The notes beneath the pieces are model-generated. The model ran no database searches. It was not told where the DNA came from and was given only the letters and a program-made list of their open reading frames with translations. 7,023 nt of DNA from Desulfobacterales bacterium (GTDB lineage: Bacteria > Desulfobacterota > Desulfobacteria > Desulfobacterales > Desulfosalsimonadaceae): positions 1-7,023 of the forward strand of contig SLIE01000484.1 of assembly GCA_007135795.1 (NCBI GenBank), in the 5' to 3' direction. This document shows, piece after piece, positions 5,724 to 7,023 of this stretch (the stretch's first letter is position 1; every line of letters begins with the position of its first letter). A program made the position numbers and the translations under genes.

Positions 5724-6008
5724 ATGGTAAAATTTAACAAAATGATAATCGCATTAATAGTAATTTGCATCATGGGTTTTTGTTCAATGGCATTGGCGGT
5801 TGAGAGCGGATCTTCGATTGACATAAACACGGCCGGTGTTGAACAACTGGCCACTTTAGCCGGAATTGGACCTGCCTTAGCGCAACGGATTGTGGATTAC
5901 CGGGAAGCAAACGGAAAATTCAGAGATGTTGATGCCCTTGAAAATGTCAGGGGAATCGGATCCAATATAATGGAGGATATCAGGCACAGAATAACTGCGA
6001 GTCAGTAG
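5724..6008 (+). CDS. Secreted ComEA-like helix-hairpin-helix DNA-binding protein
   Basis: A 94-residue protein with a signal peptide at residues 1-26 (lysines, then MIIALIVICIMGF, probable cleavage ALA|VES). The mature part is one ComEA-type tandem helix-hairpin-helix domain. It opens with IDINTAGVEQL (32-42), the standard ComEA entry, has a first hairpin GIGPALAQRI (47-56) and a second around RGIGSNIMEDI (76-86). ComEA proteins bind incoming double-stranded DNA non-specifically in the periplasm during natural transformation. Gram-negative versions are about this size. No other competence gene is visible in the window, so a role in DNA uptake is inferred from the family only. The start is clear from AAAAGGAG (5711-5718), five bases upstream. 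The gene stands alone between a long AT-rich upstream region and a strong terminator. A periplasmic DNA-binding or scavenging role outside competence is the main alternative. Confidence 0.88.
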   Translation: MVKFNKMIIALIVICIMGFCSMALAVESGSSIDINTAGVEQLATLAGIGPALAQRIVDYREANGKFRDVDALENVRGIGSNIMEDIRHRITASQ

Positions 6009-6051
6009 CGCGTAAACCCGAAAAACAGGCCGAATGCTGAAAGAACCGCGG

Positions 6052-6094
6052 AAACAAAAATCCCGTGATTATTTGAATCACGGGATTTTTGTTT
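6052..6094. terminator. Bidirectional intrinsic terminator between comEA and the YfaZ-like gene
   Basis: AAACAAAAATCCCGTGATT (6052-6070) pairs without mismatch with 6076-6094 around the loop ATTTG: a 19-bp perfect stem. The GC core TCCCGTGA is flanked by A-runs on one arm and T-runs on the other, so transcripts from both directions end in TTTTTGTTT. It lies 43 bp after the comEA-like stop and 36 bp after the convergent YfaZ-like stop and should serve both. Confidence 0.93.
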
Positions 6095-6130
6095 AAAAAA
6101 AATTTCGTACTATGATGTTGTCACCAGTTT

Positions 6131-6727
6131 TTACAAAATAAATTTAAACCCTAAATATACTGAACCATGGGATCTGTCCCAATCATCGAAATCCACATCC
6201 AGATAACGAAAACTAGCAGTAACGGCGGCATTTTCAAGAAACATCCAGTCCGCGGCCAAAACAGCTTCCATGAAAAGATCAGTATCATCGAAGCTGAGGG
6301 GTTTGGGTGCTATACTAAATGTTGCATGGAGTATGATCGGAATGTAATGGGTTGCAACCACATCCGATAAATCATAAGTTCCGGAGATTGAAAAGGCAAG
6401 GGCGAGAAGAGTCGGGTTGTCACGCCCTGATCGTTTGAACTCACCACCAACGCCCTTAAAACCGAGCTTACCGGTCAATCCGGGAGCGATCACATTTCCA
6501 ACCATTGCATGAACGCCAAGCATTGAATATTTATCTTCGTAATACAAGCCGTTGGCACCAACATACAAGGTGCTTGGCTGCATGTAAAAACCGCCTTCTC
6601 CAAAAACTTCTATGGCCTTTCGATTGGCCTGAATTCCAAATGTATAACTGTCCCGTGCGATTACGGACTCTGGAATCATAAATAAAACAAGTAGCATAAA
6701 GCAAGTTGTAATACAGATCTTTTTCAT
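6131..6727 (-). CDS. YfaZ-like outer-membrane beta-barrel protein
   Basis: A 198-residue protein with a clear Sec signal (KK, then a hydrophobic run, probable cleavage VIA|RDS after residue 24). The mature part is made of alternating short strands rich in Gly and aromatic residues: TLYVGANGLYYED (53-65), LGVHAMVGNV (70-79), GKLGFKGVGGEF (86-97), LALAFSISGTYDL (108-120), VTASFRYLDVDF (169-180), and a last strand VYLGFKFIL, as in small barrels. The segment IAPKPLSFDD (139-148) and the DWMFLENAAVTASFRYLDVDF stretch recall the YfaZ family, whose function is unknown. The final residue is Leu, one past the aromatic usually found at the end. The ribosome site GGGAG lies about 11 bases upstream, rather far. 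It follows the 61-residue Cys-rich gene by 52 bp on the same strand and ends at the bidirectional terminator. Another small porin-like family is possible. Confidence 0.65.
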   Translation of the reverse strand: MKKICITTCFMLLVLFMIPESVIARDSYTFGIQANRKAIEVFGEGGFYMQPSTLYVGANGLYYEDKYSMLGVHAMVGNVIAPGLTGKLGFKGVGGEFKRSGRDNPTLLALAFSISGTYDLSDVVATHYIPIILHATFSIAPKPLSFDDTDLFMEAVLAADWMFLENAAVTASFRYLDVDFDDWDRSHGSVYLGFKFIL

Positions 6728-6779
6728 TGCACGCCTATCTCCCTGAACGTTTCAGTTTAAGTCATTATTGTGGAAAAAA

Positions 6780-6965
6780 TCATGATTCGAGAAAAGGATG
6801 TCGACCGGTGCAGGATATGCCTTTTGCCAGTATCACCTGAATTTCCTCCAGGACATCGCAGTCATCTGCACAATCCGGAAGTTCTTTTTGGCGGGAGCAT
6901 TCCTTGCACGGGCTTTTGACCAGAAGACCAATGTCAAAATCAAATGTATCTCTGAGAATTACCAT
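6780..6965 (-). CDS. Small Cys-rich protein of unknown function
   Basis: A 61-residue frame with five cysteines spaced C20-x2-C23-x8-C32-x3-C36-x15-C52 (SPCKEC, PDCADDC, ISCTG). The first four could hold a zinc ion or a small Fe-S cluster. There is no signal peptide or membrane segment, and the charge pattern (KSPCKECSRQKELPDC, then an acidic helix DVLEEIQVILAKG) looks like a real folded small protein. A TAA stop lies immediately before the ATG, so this is the first possible start; AAAGG eight bases upstream is an acceptable ribosome site, and TATATA a few bases further could be a -10. It precedes the YfaZ-like gene by 52 bp and may share its transcript. I do not recognise the family with certainty. 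Confidence 0.6.
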   Translation of the reverse strand: MVILRDTFDFDIGLLVKSPCKECSRQKELPDCADDCDVLEEIQVILAKGISCTGRHPFLES

Positions 6966-7023
6966 TTAACAAACCTTTATATATACCGCATCGTCTGATA
7001 GAGAACCTGGTGTCATCAGCAAA

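Noticed and set aside
6798..6998. Plus-strand 66-codon open frame opposite the Cys-rich gene
   Set aside because: It has no ribosome site and no family-like features, while the minus-strand frame has a fixed start, a ribosome site and a regular Cys pattern.

Overview
The window looks like chromosome from a sulfate-reducing bacterium of the Desulfobacterota (former Deltaproteobacteria). The strongest marker is a near full-length AhbC. This is the radical SAM enzyme of the siroheme-dependent heme pathway used by sulfate reducers and methanogens. The moderate to low GC content, the AT-rich intergenic DNA, a Tat-exported superoxide dismutase and a ClpX-like ATPase of unusual architecture fit that setting. 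The lineage is inferred from protein character only; there is no rRNA gene in the window.

Layout. Positions 1-3210 are a minus-strand block, read right to left: a 603-residue ClpX-like AAA+ ATPase, a 177-bp gap holding two tandem inverted repeats, then ahbC. The ahbC stop overlaps a further start codon (TGATG) whose frame runs off the left edge, so ahbC is probably translationally coupled to another gene. A 431-bp AT-rich gap (3211-3641) separates this block from a plus-strand dodecin gene (3642-3860). Positions 3861-4198 carry no gene but two different inverted-repeat elements: a CACAGAG-type hairpin and a 143-nt MITE-like element with 17/18-bp terminal arms. Next come a minus-strand Tat-exported Fe-type superoxide dismutase (4199-4930), a 793-bp AT-rich gap with a likely sod promoter/operator and a likely comEA promoter, and a plus-strand secreted ComEA-like helix-hairpin-helix protein (5724-6008). 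A perfect 19-bp bidirectional terminator separates comEA from a convergent minus-strand pair: a 61-residue Cys-rich protein (6780-6965) followed by a YfaZ-like outer-membrane protein (6131-6727).

How the genes relate. Most are single transcription units, so the window does not form one pathway. Heme synthesis (ahbC), exported superoxide removal (sod) and a dodecin could all be read as redox or cofactor housekeeping in an anaerobe exposed to oxygen, but that link is inference.

The points most worth a second look are: the dodecin lacks the residues that normally sandwich and hydrogen-bond the flavin; the ClpX homologue has lost the zinc-binding domain, has MGF in place of the IGF ClpP-docking tripeptide and carries about 200 extra C-terminal residues; the MITE-like element may be a multicopy repeat; and a 10/11-bp inverted repeat sits over the predicted sod promoter. 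I see no CRISPR array, defence island, prophage, tRNA or rRNA. I did not find a clearly new multi-gene system here.
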